Position numbers and translations under genes: made by a program. A DNA stretch of 64,000 bases from QQUJ01 sp050287605 (GTDB lineage Bacteria; Pseudomonadota; Gammaproteobacteria; QQUJ01), in contig JBNKCG010000088.1 of the NCBI GenBank assembly GCA_050287605.1, positions 1 to 64,000 of the forward strand, written 5' to 3'. Positions 1 to 8,176 of this stretch are shown one piece after another. The notes below the pieces were generated by a model. The model saw nothing but the letters and a program-made list of their open reading frames with translations, had not been told where the DNA came from and did not search any database. Each line of letters begins with the position of its first letter. Within the stretch, counting starts at the first letter, position 1.

Positions 1-181
1 GGCCGAAGACCACACCCTGATCCTCATCGAACACGACATGGACGCGGTGTTCGCCGTGGCCGACCGGCTCACGGTGATGGTCAACGGCGCGGTGCTGGAG
101 AGCGGCACGGTGGAGCAGATCCGCACCAGCCGCGCGGTGCAAGAGGCCTACCTGGGCGTGGAGGACGAGACCGATGCCTAA
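1..181 (+). CDS. Branched-chain-type ABC transporter ATPase (LivG-like), C-terminal end
   Basis: The window opens inside this gene; only about 59 C-terminal residues are present, in the frame that starts at base 2. The visible part reads LILIEHDMDAVFAVADRLTVM, which is the H-loop segment typical of LivG/UrtD-type ATPases (EHDM), followed by a short tail ending in EAYLGVEDE. That ending is usual for LivG-type ATPases. The stop overlaps the start of the next ATPase by 8 bases (174-181), so the two are translationally coupled and form an ATPase pair. The substrate cannot be told from this fragment; the permease and binding-protein genes would lie upstream, outside the window. Confidence 0.85.
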   Translation, partial: AEDHTLILIEHDMDAVFAVADRLTVMVNGAVLESGTVEQIRTSRAVQEAYLGVEDETDA

Positions 182-890
182 CCCCCCGCTGCTCGAAGCC
201 CAGGCGATCCACACCTACTACGGCGCCAGCCACATCCTGCACGGGGTGAGCCTCACGGTGCAGCGCGGCGAGACCGTCAGCCTCATGGGCCGCAACGGCA
301 TGGGTAAAACCACCACGCTGCGCTCGCTCATCGGGTTGACGCCGCCGCGCGCGGGACGCGTCTTGGTAAAAGGCATAGAGACCACTCGTCGACCGCCTCA
401 CTACGTAGCGAAAACCGGCATTGCCTTTGTTCCCGAAGACCGCGCCATCTTTCCAACCCTGACCGTGCGCGAAAATCTGATCATGGCGGCGCGCCCCGGT
501 CCCGACGGTCGGCGCGACTGGGACCTCGATCGCGTGCTCGACTTGTTCCCGCGCCTCGCCGAGCGCATCACCAATAGGGGCAACCAACTCTCCGGCGGCG
601 AGCAACAAATGCTGACCGTAGGGCGCGCCTTGATGACCAACCCCGATCTTATTCTGCTCGACGAGGCCACCGAAGGACTGGCGCCGCTGATCCGCAAAGA
701 GATCTGGTCGGTGATACGCAAGATCAAAGCGGCGGGCATCGCATCCATCGTGGTCGACAAAGACATTCGAGCATTAATGAGCATCGCCGACCGCAATCTC
801 ATTATCGTCAAAGGGCAAGTGGTCTACGAGGGAACTTCGGAAGATCTTGCTGCGAAACCCGAGATACACCAACAACACTTAGGGGTGTAA
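174..890 (+). CDS. Branched-chain-type ABC transporter ATPase (LivF-like)
   Basis: A 238-residue ATPase, the usual length for LivF/UrtE. Walker A is GRNGMGKTT (about residues 38-46), the ABC signature is LSGGEQQ (about 141) and Walker B is LILLDEATEG (about 161). The switch position reads VVDKDI where LivF proteins usually have VEQN. It would energise import of a polar amino acid, urea or a short acid together with the upstream LivG-like ATPase. It is the last gene of its operon: a good terminator follows at 995. Base composition drops visibly from about base 356 onward compared with the 5' part of the same gene, although the protein reads as intact. The substrate is unknown. Confidence 0.85.
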   Translation: MPNPPLLEAQAIHTYYGASHILHGVSLTVQRGETVSLMGRNGMGKTTTLRSLIGLTPPRAGRVLVKGIETTRRPPHYVAKTGIAFVPEDRAIFPTLTVRENLIMAARPGPDGRRDWDLDRVLDLFPRLAERITNRGNQLSGGEQQMLTVGRALMTNPDLILLDEATEGLAPLIRKEIWSVIRKIKAAGIASIVVDKDIRALMSIADRNLIIVKGQVVYEGTSEDLAAKPEIHQQHLGV

Positions 891-967
891 ATCTCCATCA
901 GTCCACGCTAATAACGCGATATTTCGCAAAACACAGCGAAAACAGGCCGCAAAATTGACTTAGCGCG

Positions 968-986
968 TTCACCTTTGTAAGGTGAA
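968..986 (+). repeat. Perfect 8-bp inverted repeat upstream of the terminator
   Basis: TTCACCTT, a TGT loop, then AAGGTGAA. It lies 9 bases before the terminator stem at 995 and could be an extra 3'-end hairpin of the upstream operon or an operator. A weak promoter-like TTGACT at 955-960 overlaps this area, but I see no convincing -10 with it. Confidence 0.4.
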
Positions 987-994
987 AAACGAAA

Positions 995-1016
995 GGCACC
1001 CTCAGGGTGCCTTTTT
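995..1016 (+). terminator. Rho-independent terminator after the LivF-like gene
   Basis: Stem GGCACCC (995-1001), loop TCA, GGGTGCC (1005-1011), then a run of T from 1012. A short A-rich stretch precedes the stem, but the only gene nearby ends upstream on the plus strand, so it serves the LivGF-type operon. Confidence 0.85.
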
Positions 1017-1112
1017 GTTTTTATGCATCATCCCTCGTGTTTTGCGTGCTCTCCGTACGGAATACGCATTCAACTGAAGTTTCACAAATCCAACAAACCT
1101 CTGGAGCACAAC

Positions 1113-2114
1113 ATGAAACGTCTCATCGCAGTGGCTCTCTTTTTTACGTCCATGCCCTCCCTGAGCTTCGCTGCCAATAGTTGCGGCAAGGTCACTATTG
1201 CGGACATGAATTGGAACTCGGCCACGCTCATTGCACACGTGGATCAGTTCATACTCGAGAACGGCTTTGGTTGCGATGCCGAGTTGGTCCCCGGCGATAC
1301 TATGCCCACCGGCACGTCGATGACCGAGAAGGGCGAACCCGATATCGCACCCGAATTGTGGACCAACTCCTTCAAAGCCGCGCTGGAAAAAGGCGTCGCG
1401 GAAAAGCGTCTGCGCGTCGCCGGCAAATCGCTCTCCGACGGCGGTGAGGAGGGATTCTGGGTGCCCAAATACCTGGTCGACGCAGATCCCAGCTTCGCCA
1501 CCATCAAAGGCATCAAGGCCCATGCCAAGATGTTCAAGAATCCCGAAGATCCCGATCGCTCGGCGTTCATGGGATGCCCCGCGGGCTGGAACTGCCAGAT
1601 CACCAGCGGCAATCTGTTCAAGGCATTGCACTTGAAAGACGCAGGCTTCGATCTGGTCGACCCGGGATCCGGCGCAGCGCTGGCCGGCTCCATCGCCAAA
1701 GCGTACGAGCGCAAACAACCGTGGTTCGGCTACTACTGGGCCCCCACCGCTGTGCTTGGTAAATACCAGATGGTGAAGATCGATTTCGGTTCCGGGGTGG
1801 ACCTTACGCACTACGTCGACTGCATCAGCGTCGCGGACTGCCGAAACCCGCACCCCACCATGTATCCGCCCTCCCCCGTGCATACCGTCACCACGGAGAA
1901 TTTCGCCAAACGCGCCCCGCAGGCATTCGCCTATCTCGGTAAGCGCTCGTTCACCAATGCCGAGATGAACAAGCTGCTGGCGTGGATGGAGAACAATCAG
2001 GCCGACGGTGATGTTGCCATGGAGCACTTCCTCAAAGAGAACGAAAAGACTTGGCGGGCATGGGTTTCGGCCGACGTTGCGGCCAAAATCAAGAGCGCAC
2101 TCGCCCGACTATAA
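1113..2114 (+). CDS. proX: Glycine betaine/choline-type ABC substrate-binding protein
   Basis: A 333-residue periplasmic binding protein of the OpuAC/ProX family. The chosen ATG has GGAG 6 bases upstream and gives a clear Sec signal peptide (MKRLIAVALFF...SLSFAA, cleavage near residue 21); the frame stays open upstream but without a better start. Aromatic residues usual for quaternary-amine binding are present, for example in GYYWAPT (about residue 205). It is the first gene of proX-proW-proV, which fixes its role as the receptor of an osmoprotectant or quaternary-amine importer. A terminator-like hairpin follows directly (2129-2157) and probably lets the binding protein be made in excess over the membrane parts. 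The exact ligand (betaine, choline, proline betaine) cannot be read from sequence. Confidence 0.85.
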   Translation: MKRLIAVALFFTSMPSLSFAANSCGKVTIADMNWNSATLIAHVDQFILENGFGCDAELVPGDTMPTGTSMTEKGEPDIAPELWTNSFKAALEKGVAEKRLRVAGKSLSDGGEEGFWVPKYLVDADPSFATIKGIKAHAKMFKNPEDPDRSAFMGCPAGWNCQITSGNLFKALHLKDAGFDLVDPGSGAALAGSIAKAYERKQPWFGYYWAPTAVLGKYQMVKIDFGSGVDLTHYVDCISVADCRNPHPTMYPPSPVHTVTTENFAKRAPQAFAYLGKRSFTNAEMNKLLAWMENNQADGDVAMEHFLKENEKTWRAWVSADVAAKIKSALARL

Positions 2115-2128
2115 TTTGGTGAAAACGG

Positions 2129-2157
2129 CCCCGAGGATGCAGTAACCCTCGGGGTCT
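2129..2157 (+). terminator. Terminator-like hairpin between proX and proW
   Basis: CCCCGAGG (2129-2136) pairs with CCTCGGGG (2147-2154) over a 10-base loop and is followed by TCTTCTTCT, a broken U-tract. It looks like a partial terminator that would reduce proWV expression relative to proX. Confidence 0.55.
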
Positions 2158-2204
2158 TCTTCTCCAATCGAGAGCCCACCCTAAGGTGCAAGGTGCCGCC
2201 CGCC

Positions 2205-3104
2205 ATGGCTGACGCTTCCTGGTTGACCGATTTCCCGCAGATGGACCGCGACGACCTGCTGGTCATCCGCAAAACGCTCGATTCCGCTTATCGCGAGTTC
2301 TCACGCGCCTACGGCGATCTCATCGAATCGTTTTTCGATCCGCTGCTGTCGTTTCTCGTCTGGTTCGAAAAGCTGCTGCTGCAATCGCCTTGGTGGTTGA
2401 TCATCGCTGCCGTGGCCGCCCTCGCGTACGGTGCGAGCCGTTCCGTCAAGCTGTCGCTGGGGGTGATCGTGGCAATGTGCCTCATCGGTTATTTCGGCAT
2501 GTGGGATGACACCATGCGCACCATGAGCATTATTACGGTGTGCACGCTGCTGTCGCTGGCGCTGGGAATCCCCATCGGTATCGTGATGGCGCGCTCGGAC
2601 CGCGTGCAAACCATCGTCACCCCCATGCTTGACGTCATGCAGACCATGCCGGCGTTCGTCTATCTCATACCCGTGGTCATGCTGCTCGGCATCGGCAAGG
2701 TGCCGGGTGTTATCGCAGTGGTGATCTATGCCATCCCCCCGGTGATCCGCCTCACTAATCTGGGCATCAGACTGGTCGACAAAGAGGTGTTGGAGGCTGC
2801 CACCGCATTCGGCGCCAGCTCATCGCAACGATTATGGGGAGTACAACTGCCGCTGGCGATGCCCACCATCATGGCGGGAATCAATCAGACCATCATGATG
2901 GCCCTGGCCATGGTGGTGATCGCGTCGATGATCGGCGTCAAAGGACTCGGCCAACCGGTGTTGAAATCCATTACCAACCAGTACTTCACGCTGGGGCTGT
3001 TCAACGGCCTGGCCATCGTCGCGCTGGCCATCATCTTCGACCGCGTCTCCCAGGCTTACGCCAAACGCAGCCAGAAACATCTGCAGGGGATGCACAATGA
3101 CTGA
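2205..3104 (+). CDS. proW: Glycine betaine-type ABC transporter permease
   Basis: A 299-residue inner-membrane permease of the ProW/OpuAB family. It has a hydrophilic N-terminus of about 40 residues, an amphipathic stretch, then five to seven hydrophobic segments. The EAA-type cytoplasmic loop that contacts the ATPase reads EAATAFGASSSQRLWGVQLPLAMP (about residues 195-218). ATG at 2205 was chosen because AAGGTG lies 9 bases upstream; an in-frame GTG at 2193 is the alternative. The stop overlaps the proV start by 8 bases. It forms the translocation pore of the proXWV importer. Confidence 0.88.
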   Translation: MADASWLTDFPQMDRDDLLVIRKTLDSAYREFSRAYGDLIESFFDPLLSFLVWFEKLLLQSPWWLIIAAVAALAYGASRSVKLSLGVIVAMCLIGYFGMWDDTMRTMSIITVCTLLSLALGIPIGIVMARSDRVQTIVTPMLDVMQTMPAFVYLIPVVMLLGIGKVPGVIAVVIYAIPPVIRLTNLGIRLVDKEVLEAATAFGASSSQRLWGVQLPLAMPTIMAGINQTIMMALAMVVIASMIGVKGLGQPVLKSITNQYFTLGLFNGLAIVALAIIFDRVSQAYAKRSQKHLQGMHND

Positions 3105-4311
3105 GTCGTTCATACGCGTCGAGGGACTCTACAAGATCTTCGGAAGCCAACCGCGCTCCGTCATCCCGCTGCTCAAAGAGGGCCGAACCAAAGACGAGAT
3201 ACTGGCCAAGACCGGGCACGCGGTAGGCCTCAAAGCCATCGACCTGCAGATCGAAAAAGGCAAGATCTTCGTCATCATGGGGCTCTCCGGTTCCGGTAAA
3301 TCGACCCTGATCCGCCACTTCAACCGCCTCATCGACCCCACCGAAGGCAGCATCGTCATCGACGGCGTGGACGTGATGGCGTTGTCGATGAAGGAGTTAC
3401 AGGAATTTCGCCGCCACAAGGTCTCCATGGTGTTTCAGCGCTTCGGTCTGATGCCCCATCGTACGGTGCTGGAAAACGTTGCCTACGGCCTCAAGGTGCA
3501 GGGCATAGCAAAAACGGAACGGAGGGAAAAGGCCCGGCAATGGCTGGAGGCAGTCGGTCTTTCCGGCTACGAGAAACAGTATCCGTCGCAGCTCTCCGGC
3601 GGCCAGCAACAGCGCGTTGGCCTGGCGCGCGCGCTCTGCACCGACGCGGAGATATTGCTGATGGACGAAGCCTTCTCCGCCCTCGATCCGCTGATCCGCA
3701 GCGAGATGCAGGATCAACTCATCGAACTGCAGGACAAGCTGCACAAAACCATCATCTTCATCACCCACGATCTCGACGAGGCATTGCGCCTCGGCGATCG
3801 CATCGCCATCCTCAAGGATGGCGGGTTGGTTCAGGAGGGCGCTCCGGAGGAGATTCTGCTACAACCGGCAGACGACTACGTGGAGGCCTTCGTTCGCGAC
3901 GTCAACCGTGCCCGCGCCCTTACGGTGGCCACCGTGATGAAGCCGCCTGCCTGCCGCATCACCACGCAAAACATCAATGACGCGCTCCAACAGATGCGCG
4001 ATCAAAACCGCGAGTACGGCTACTACATCGGTGAAGACGGTTATCAGGGCATCCTCTCACAGGAAACGCTGCAAAAAGCCGCCAAAGGCGACGGCGACGG
4101 CAGAATCAGCGAGCGGTTGCTGGAAGAGGTCCCCGCAATTTCTCCCGACGCGTTGTTGGAGGAGGTGTTGCCCAGCACGCTCGACACCGAGTACGCGCTG
4201 CCCGTGATCGATCAGGAGGGGGATCTACGCGGCGAATTGTCTCGCGCTGCACTGGCGGAGGCGCTGGGAGACGTCAATGGGGATGGGAGTGGGATGGCCA
4301 GAAAAGCGTAG
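3097..4311 (+). CDS. proV: Glycine betaine-type ABC transporter ATPase with C-terminal CBS pair
   Basis: A 404-residue ATPase, the full length of ProV/OpuAA. Walker A is GLSGSGKST (about residue 60), the signature LSGGQQQR (about 166) and Walker B ILLMDEAFSALDP (about 185). The N-terminal extension (GLYKIFGSQP...VIPLL) is typical of the ProV branch. Residues about 275-390 form the CBS-pair module that senses ionic strength or nucleotides in this family. It is the last gene of proXWV and converges with the cytochrome b561 gene on the other strand; I see no clear terminator in the 130-base gap. Confidence 0.9.
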   Translation: MTESFIRVEGLYKIFGSQPRSVIPLLKEGRTKDEILAKTGHAVGLKAIDLQIEKGKIFVIMGLSGSGKSTLIRHFNRLIDPTEGSIVIDGVDVMALSMKELQEFRRHKVSMVFQRFGLMPHRTVLENVAYGLKVQGIAKTERREKARQWLEAVGLSGYEKQYPSQLSGGQQQRVGLARALCTDAEILLMDEAFSALDPLIRSEMQDQLIELQDKLHKTIIFITHDLDEALRLGDRIAILKDGGLVQEGAPEEILLQPADDYVEAFVRDVNRARALTVATVMKPPACRITTQNINDALQQMRDQNREYGYYIGEDGYQGILSQETLQKAAKGDGDGRISERLLEEVPAISPDALLEEVLPSTLDTEYALPVIDQEGDLRGELSRAALAEALGDVNGDGSGMARKA

Positions 4312-4441
4312 CGCCTGAACACGCGCCACTCCATGGTGGTACTTCCGGCTACAGACGGCCCAGAGCCAATTTCTCTCCTCCCTACGTTGCGTCGCCATCC
4401 GTTCGGCATCGGGAGCCGTTTCGGACCCGAATCTACGACGG

Positions 4442-5137
4442 CTACAAAACCATCAAGCAAACGACACCGATACTGATCGCCAGCAGAATCAGCGCGCGCA
4501 CGACGCCGCCTCCTTGCGCATCTTCCGCCGAGACACCAGAGGGGAGCGTCTTGTAGCCGGTGACCATCGCCGACACCAGATTCTCACCGTTGACGAGCCG
4601 ATGCAGAACGACCGCGACGATGTGCAATCCGACCATTACCAGCAGCACATCAGACGTTACGGCATGCAGCCCGGTGAGAAAGTCACTGGTATCCTTGGAG
4701 ACGATGGAGGCTAGCGGCCCATCGAACAGAACGTCGTCGTTGCCGAACATTCCGAGCAGTGCTTGAACCAGGATGGCGGCCAGTAGCGCGACCACCATCC
4801 AACCACCCAACGGATTGTGCCCCGCCACAAAAGCGTGATCTCGCCTCAACCAGGAACGGGCATAACGCGCCACCGTCGCCGGTCCGCGCAAGAACTTGGC
4901 GAAGCGCGCATAGGTGCTTCCCAGCGCTCCCCACATCAAGCGGAACAGCACCAGCACGAAGATGGCATAGCCGAGTTTGGCGTGGAGTTCCATGGCATCG
5001 TCGAGCACCTTGCCCGTAAGCAATTGCGCGACCATCAGTGCAAATACGGTCCAGTGAAACAGACGCGTGGGTAGGTCCCAGACGTAAACCCGCGAAGCGG
5101 TGCGCGCGGGGGCAGCGGCAACGTGCTCGGTTTTCAT
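4442..5137 (-). CDS. Cytochrome b561-family membrane protein
   Basis: A 231-residue membrane protein of the bacterial di-haem cytochrome b561 type. The N-terminal motif YVWDLPTRLFHW starts the first membrane helix with a candidate haem-ligand His. Further candidate ligands are the His of AMELHAKLGY, GHNPLGGW, and the helix with TGLHAVTSD and VGLHIVAVVLHRL. The ATG at 5137 was chosen because the frame upstream runs into the cytochrome c' gene and looks non-coding. It lies 46 bases downstream of the cytochrome c' gene in the same direction; such pairs are common and suggest the membrane b-type cytochrome exchanges electrons with the soluble c-type one. Confidence 0.85.
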   Translation of the reverse strand: MKTEHVAAAPARTASRVYVWDLPTRLFHWTVFALMVAQLLTGKVLDDAMELHAKLGYAIFVLVLFRLMWGALGSTYARFAKFLRGPATVARYARSWLRRDHAFVAGHNPLGGWMVVALLAAILVQALLGMFGNDDVLFDGPLASIVSKDTSDFLTGLHAVTSDVLLVMVGLHIVAVVLHRLVNGENLVSAMVTGYKTLPSGVSAEDAQGGGVVRALILLAISIGVVCLMVL

Positions 5138-5183
5138 AGAGCCTACGACCGCGTATCGCGAACCGGCCTTTCCTCCCGACAGA

Positions 5184-5642
5184 TTAATGCTCGTCCTTAC
5201 TCTTAAAGTCGTTGTGACATCCCTTGCAGGTCTTGGCGGTCTTCGCAAACTGGGAAAACATCGCCTTTTGGTCGCCACCCCCAGCCGCCTCTGCCAGCTT
5301 GGCAACTTCCCGCTCGAACGCCACCGCCCTGTCATTGAATCCAGGAGTGTCGTTCCATATCTCGGGTTTGGCCTTCGTCGCCCCTTTGTCGGAACCGGGA
5401 ACAAAAAACTCCCAAGGCATGGTGGAGAGTGCCTTCAAATTGATGGCACGCTTGGCAAACACGTCATCACTGAAAGGCATTTCACCTTTGGCCATCGCCC
5501 CCATGGGGCCGAAATTGGTCGCGATGAGCTTAAACGCCGCTTTGCGGGCTGAAATTGCATTTTCCATAGGATCTTGGGCGGCGAACGCGCTGGTCATTCC
5601 CAACGCGGCCACCGCGGCGGCTAACAGAGGACGCTTGTTCAT
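5184..5642 (-). CDS. Cytochrome c' (class II c-type cytochrome)
   Basis: A 152-residue exported haem protein. A Sec signal peptide (MNKRPLLAAAVAALGMTSAFA) is followed by a four-helix-bundle sequence. A single haem-binding site CKGCH lies close to the C-terminus, the hallmark of class II cytochromes c. The start at 5642 has AAGGAG 8 bases upstream; an ATG two codons earlier sits too close to it. In this family the periplasmic five-coordinate haem binds NO and the protein helps in nitrosative-stress tolerance. It precedes a cytochrome b561 gene in one probable operon. Confidence 0.9.
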   Translation of the reverse strand: MNKRPLLAAAVAALGMTSAFAAQDPMENAISARKAAFKLIATNFGPMGAMAKGEMPFSDDVFAKRAINLKALSTMPWEFFVPGSDKGATKAKPEIWNDTPGFNDRAVAFEREVAKLAEAAGGGDQKAMFSQFAKTAKTCKGCHNDFKSKDEH

Positions 5643-5765
5643 CGGCATATCTCCTTATTATAGGATCCGTATACGGCGTTCTTGCAATCCATCCAATGCC
5701 AAGGCATCGGCGGACACGAACCGTGATAAACACCAGTTATTCTCATGAAGTGGAAACACGCACTC

Positions 5766-6971
5766 TCATAGCTTCGAATCGCCGCTGACCATTTCCTCCC
5801 CCGCGCCGTCACCACCTTGGTGCCGTTGCTCCTGGAGGTTGGCGGCCAATTGCTTTGAATTCTCAGCCAAACCGTCACATTCCGTCGCCTTTTTAGCGTA
5901 CTTCTCCGCCTCCTTCTCATAGACCTCCGCTTTGTCTGTCAGATTCGGAGTCGCAACAAAGCCATGCCCGGTAGTCGCTGCCATAATGACGCCGAATACC
6001 GACGTCAAAAAACTCTTCGCGACTCTTCCGACGTTTTCGGATTTCGCTTTGGGGATCTCCTCGGTGTACGCCTTCGAAGCACGGTTATACTCTTCAGTCG
6101 CCAGTGCAAACTGCGCTCCGGCAGTTTGATAGTAGGAAGCTGACTCGGCATCCCGCCCATGTTCACAAAGCCAGTCCCCATACATTGAGTACGTCCGTGC
6201 GTTGTTCTCGAATGTCAAATTCACTTGCAGCCTGTTCTTCTCGGAACGTTCGCTCAGTTCCTGATTGACGGTGAGATGGGGAGTTGCACCGGCTTCGACC
6301 AGCAGGTTAAACGCCTCCCGCTGACCGCCGTGAGCCGCTTCAATCAGCGGTGATATACCGCCGCTAGCAGATCGGTGGCGCGCATCCGCCCCACTCTCCA
6401 GGAGCATTTCTACGACCTTCAGTGGACGGCCACGATTAGCGGCAAAGAATATCGCGGTCTTGCCGTGAATATTTTCGATGTTTGGATCAGCCCCGGCACG
6501 CAGCAATAATTCGACGATTTCAATATGGTTGCCAGCCTTTGCCTCGTTGTACCGTGTGCTTGCGGCGAAAAGCAGCGGGGTGGCTCCTGCCGTGTTTCTG
6601 ACATTCGGGTCGGCCCCGTGATTGAGGAGCAACTTAACAGTCTCAACGTCCAGATGGGACGCTACCGTTGCATTATGCAGCGGTCTGACATCATTGTTGC
6701 TGGATGCGTTCGCATCGGCGCCTCGTTGCAGCAAGGCGGCGACCAGTTCGGAATCACCTTTCGCGGCGGCATTGTGAAGTGGAGTTCTACCTGACGCATC
6801 TTTTTCGCTTATCCCCTGTCCCTTGGAAACCAGTTCCAAAGCACGCTCGCGATCGTTCCTAGCGATTGCCGTGTTAATCGAGGATGTTGCACAACCGGAA
6901 GCAGCGATAACAATGAGGGTTAATACGCAAAGCGCTTGATGCCAGGATACTTTTCGAGCAGCTGTGATCAT
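5766..6971 (-). CDS. Ankyrin-repeat lipoprotein
   Basis: A 401-residue predicted lipoprotein. The ATG at 6971 has AAGGAG 7 bases upstream and gives a signal peptide ending in a lipobox, AASGC (Cys about 27). Residues about 55-245 hold at least five ankyrin repeats, seen as GRTPLHNAAAKGD, RPLHNATVASH, GATPLLFAA, GKTAIFFAANRG and ISPLIEAAHGG, each with a GAD- or GA-type turn. The rest has an Ala/Glu/Lys-rich helical region with a short hydrophobic glycine-rich stretch (about 330-350) and a likely coiled coil at the C-terminus (YEKEAEKYAKKATECDGLAEN). It probably acts as a periplasmic protein-binding scaffold. Its GC content is lower than its neighbours', which hints at a different history. The function is not known. 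Confidence 0.75.
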   Translation of the reverse strand: MITAARKVSWHQALCVLTLIVIAASGCATSSINTAIARNDRERALELVSKGQGISEKDASGRTPLHNAAAKGDSELVAALLQRGADANASSNNDVRPLHNATVASHLDVETVKLLLNHGADPNVRNTAGATPLLFAASTRYNEAKAGNHIEIVELLLRAGADPNIENIHGKTAIFFAANRGRPLKVVEMLLESGADARHRSASGGISPLIEAAHGGQREAFNLLVEAGATPHLTVNQELSERSEKNRLQVNLTFENNARTYSMYGDWLCEHGRDAESASYYQTAGAQFALATEEYNRASKAYTEEIPKAKSENVGRVAKSFLTSVFGVIMAATTGHGFVATPNLTDKAEVYEKEAEKYAKKATECDGLAENSKQLAANLQEQRHQGGDGAGEEMVSGDSKL

Positions 6972-7388
6972 TGGGTAACTCCTTGTGCAAGCCTGCAAGC
7001 CGCCTGTCAACAGCGCACCCTATTCCACACGCCCCTCGCCGGTGTTACTCCCGGCTTTTCTTGTTTATGTGAACGGCGAGAATATACGCCCTCGTTAAGC
7101 GCTGTCCAGGCATCACGAAAGGATATTTCTCACACCGAGAGTCCGTCGTCGCTTCCCCGCCTGTGATGCCCTAACGACGGGCGATCAACATGCTTTCTTC
7201 TCGAAGCGACCGGACACGATTTTCTTGAGTCGAACAATCAGTCTTTGATACCGATCGAATAGATAAGCCCGTGGCAACCCAATCGTGGGCCAACGGGTAA
7301 ACGCGATAAATTCGGTCTCCCCTATCCGGAGTTCAATCATTGCTCTAGCAGAGCCCCGGGGGCGTCGCTAGCAACAAATCCAATTTGT
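6972..7388. other. Non-coding gap without recognised features
   Basis: About 417 bases between two minus-strand genes. I find no credible reading frame, tRNA or terminator. The promoter of the ankyrin lipoprotein is expected here; TATATT on the minus strand near 7082-7087 is a possible -10, but no good -35 accompanies it. Confidence 0.4.
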
Positions 7389-7916
7389 TCAGCTAGGGAT
7401 CGAGTTCAACTCTGAATCTATCCGATCGTATATCACAACCACCCTCGCCGTAACCACCATGGTCACCAACACCGCCACCGCGAAGGCGTACAGCCCATAG
7501 TGTGTCTCGATGCTAACGATCATGCCGAGTTTGACCGCCACTACCAGCACCGCCACCACGAACACGTCGAGCATGGACCAACGCCCAAGGTCGTGCATCC
7601 ACTTCAGATAGCGGCGCGAATGACGGTGGCCGCCCACGCTCGGCCGGGTTAGGTGCAACAGCAGACCCAGCTTGAGCACGGGCAGCAGAACGCTGAATGC
7701 GGTGATCACCACGAACAGAAACCACTTGCCCTCCTGAAGCAACTGCCACACGCCGCTCAAGACGGAAAACGTTGTACTAACGACGACGAACTTGTGAAGA
7801 GTGATGATGGGTGACGCAAGGCCGATCGCGAGGAGTATCGCGGCGGTGAGTACCAGGACTTGCAGCAGGCGCAGTTCGTTGGCGATTCGAGGTGTAATTG
7901 TGGATACCGGATCCAT
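7389..7916 (-). CDS. PqiA-domain inner-membrane protein
   Basis: A 175-residue membrane protein with four hydrophobic segments. The loop around FSVLSGVWQLLQEGKW and FSVLLPVLKLGLLL, and the segment WSMLDVFVVAVLVVAVKLG, are characteristic of one PqiA (paraquat-inducible protein A) module. Full PqiA has two such modules, so this is a single-domain version. In the known systems PqiA works with MCE-domain proteins (PqiB/YebT) in lipid transport across the envelope; no MCE gene is present nearby. The ATG at 7916 (MDPVSTITPRIANEL) was chosen over an upstream extension that looks non-coding. Confidence 0.75.
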   Translation of the reverse strand: MDPVSTITPRIANELRLLQVLVLTAAILLAIGLASPIITLHKFVVVSTTFSVLSGVWQLLQEGKWFLFVVITAFSVLLPVLKLGLLLHLTRPSVGGHRHSRRYLKWMHDLGRWSMLDVFVVAVLVVAVKLGMIVSIETHYGLYAFAVAVLVTMVVTARVVVIYDRIDSELNSIPS

Positions 7917-8176
7917 TGGCTGTGTGATTTGGTGACGATACGGAGCCCGACTGCTTGTAGTTGATGGGACTCGTCTTGCTGATTGATTCCCCCTCACCCC
8001 CTCCCGCGATGGAGAGAGGGAACGACGCGCCGTCGCTGCGGGGCCAAATAGTACCACTTATGCATGGGGCGCATTCTTCAAACGAAAGCTGGGGCCACAT
8101 TTCGCACGCTGCATGCAGCTCGTTCGCTTTCTCTTGGGTCTTGCTGGCGCGCTCAGCGCCTTGGCGAGAGAAATCC

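Noticed and set aside
955..983. TTGACT-N17-TAAGGT as the proX promoter
   Set aside because: The -10 is poor and a strong terminator stem would lie just after the start site, so transcription would stop at once.
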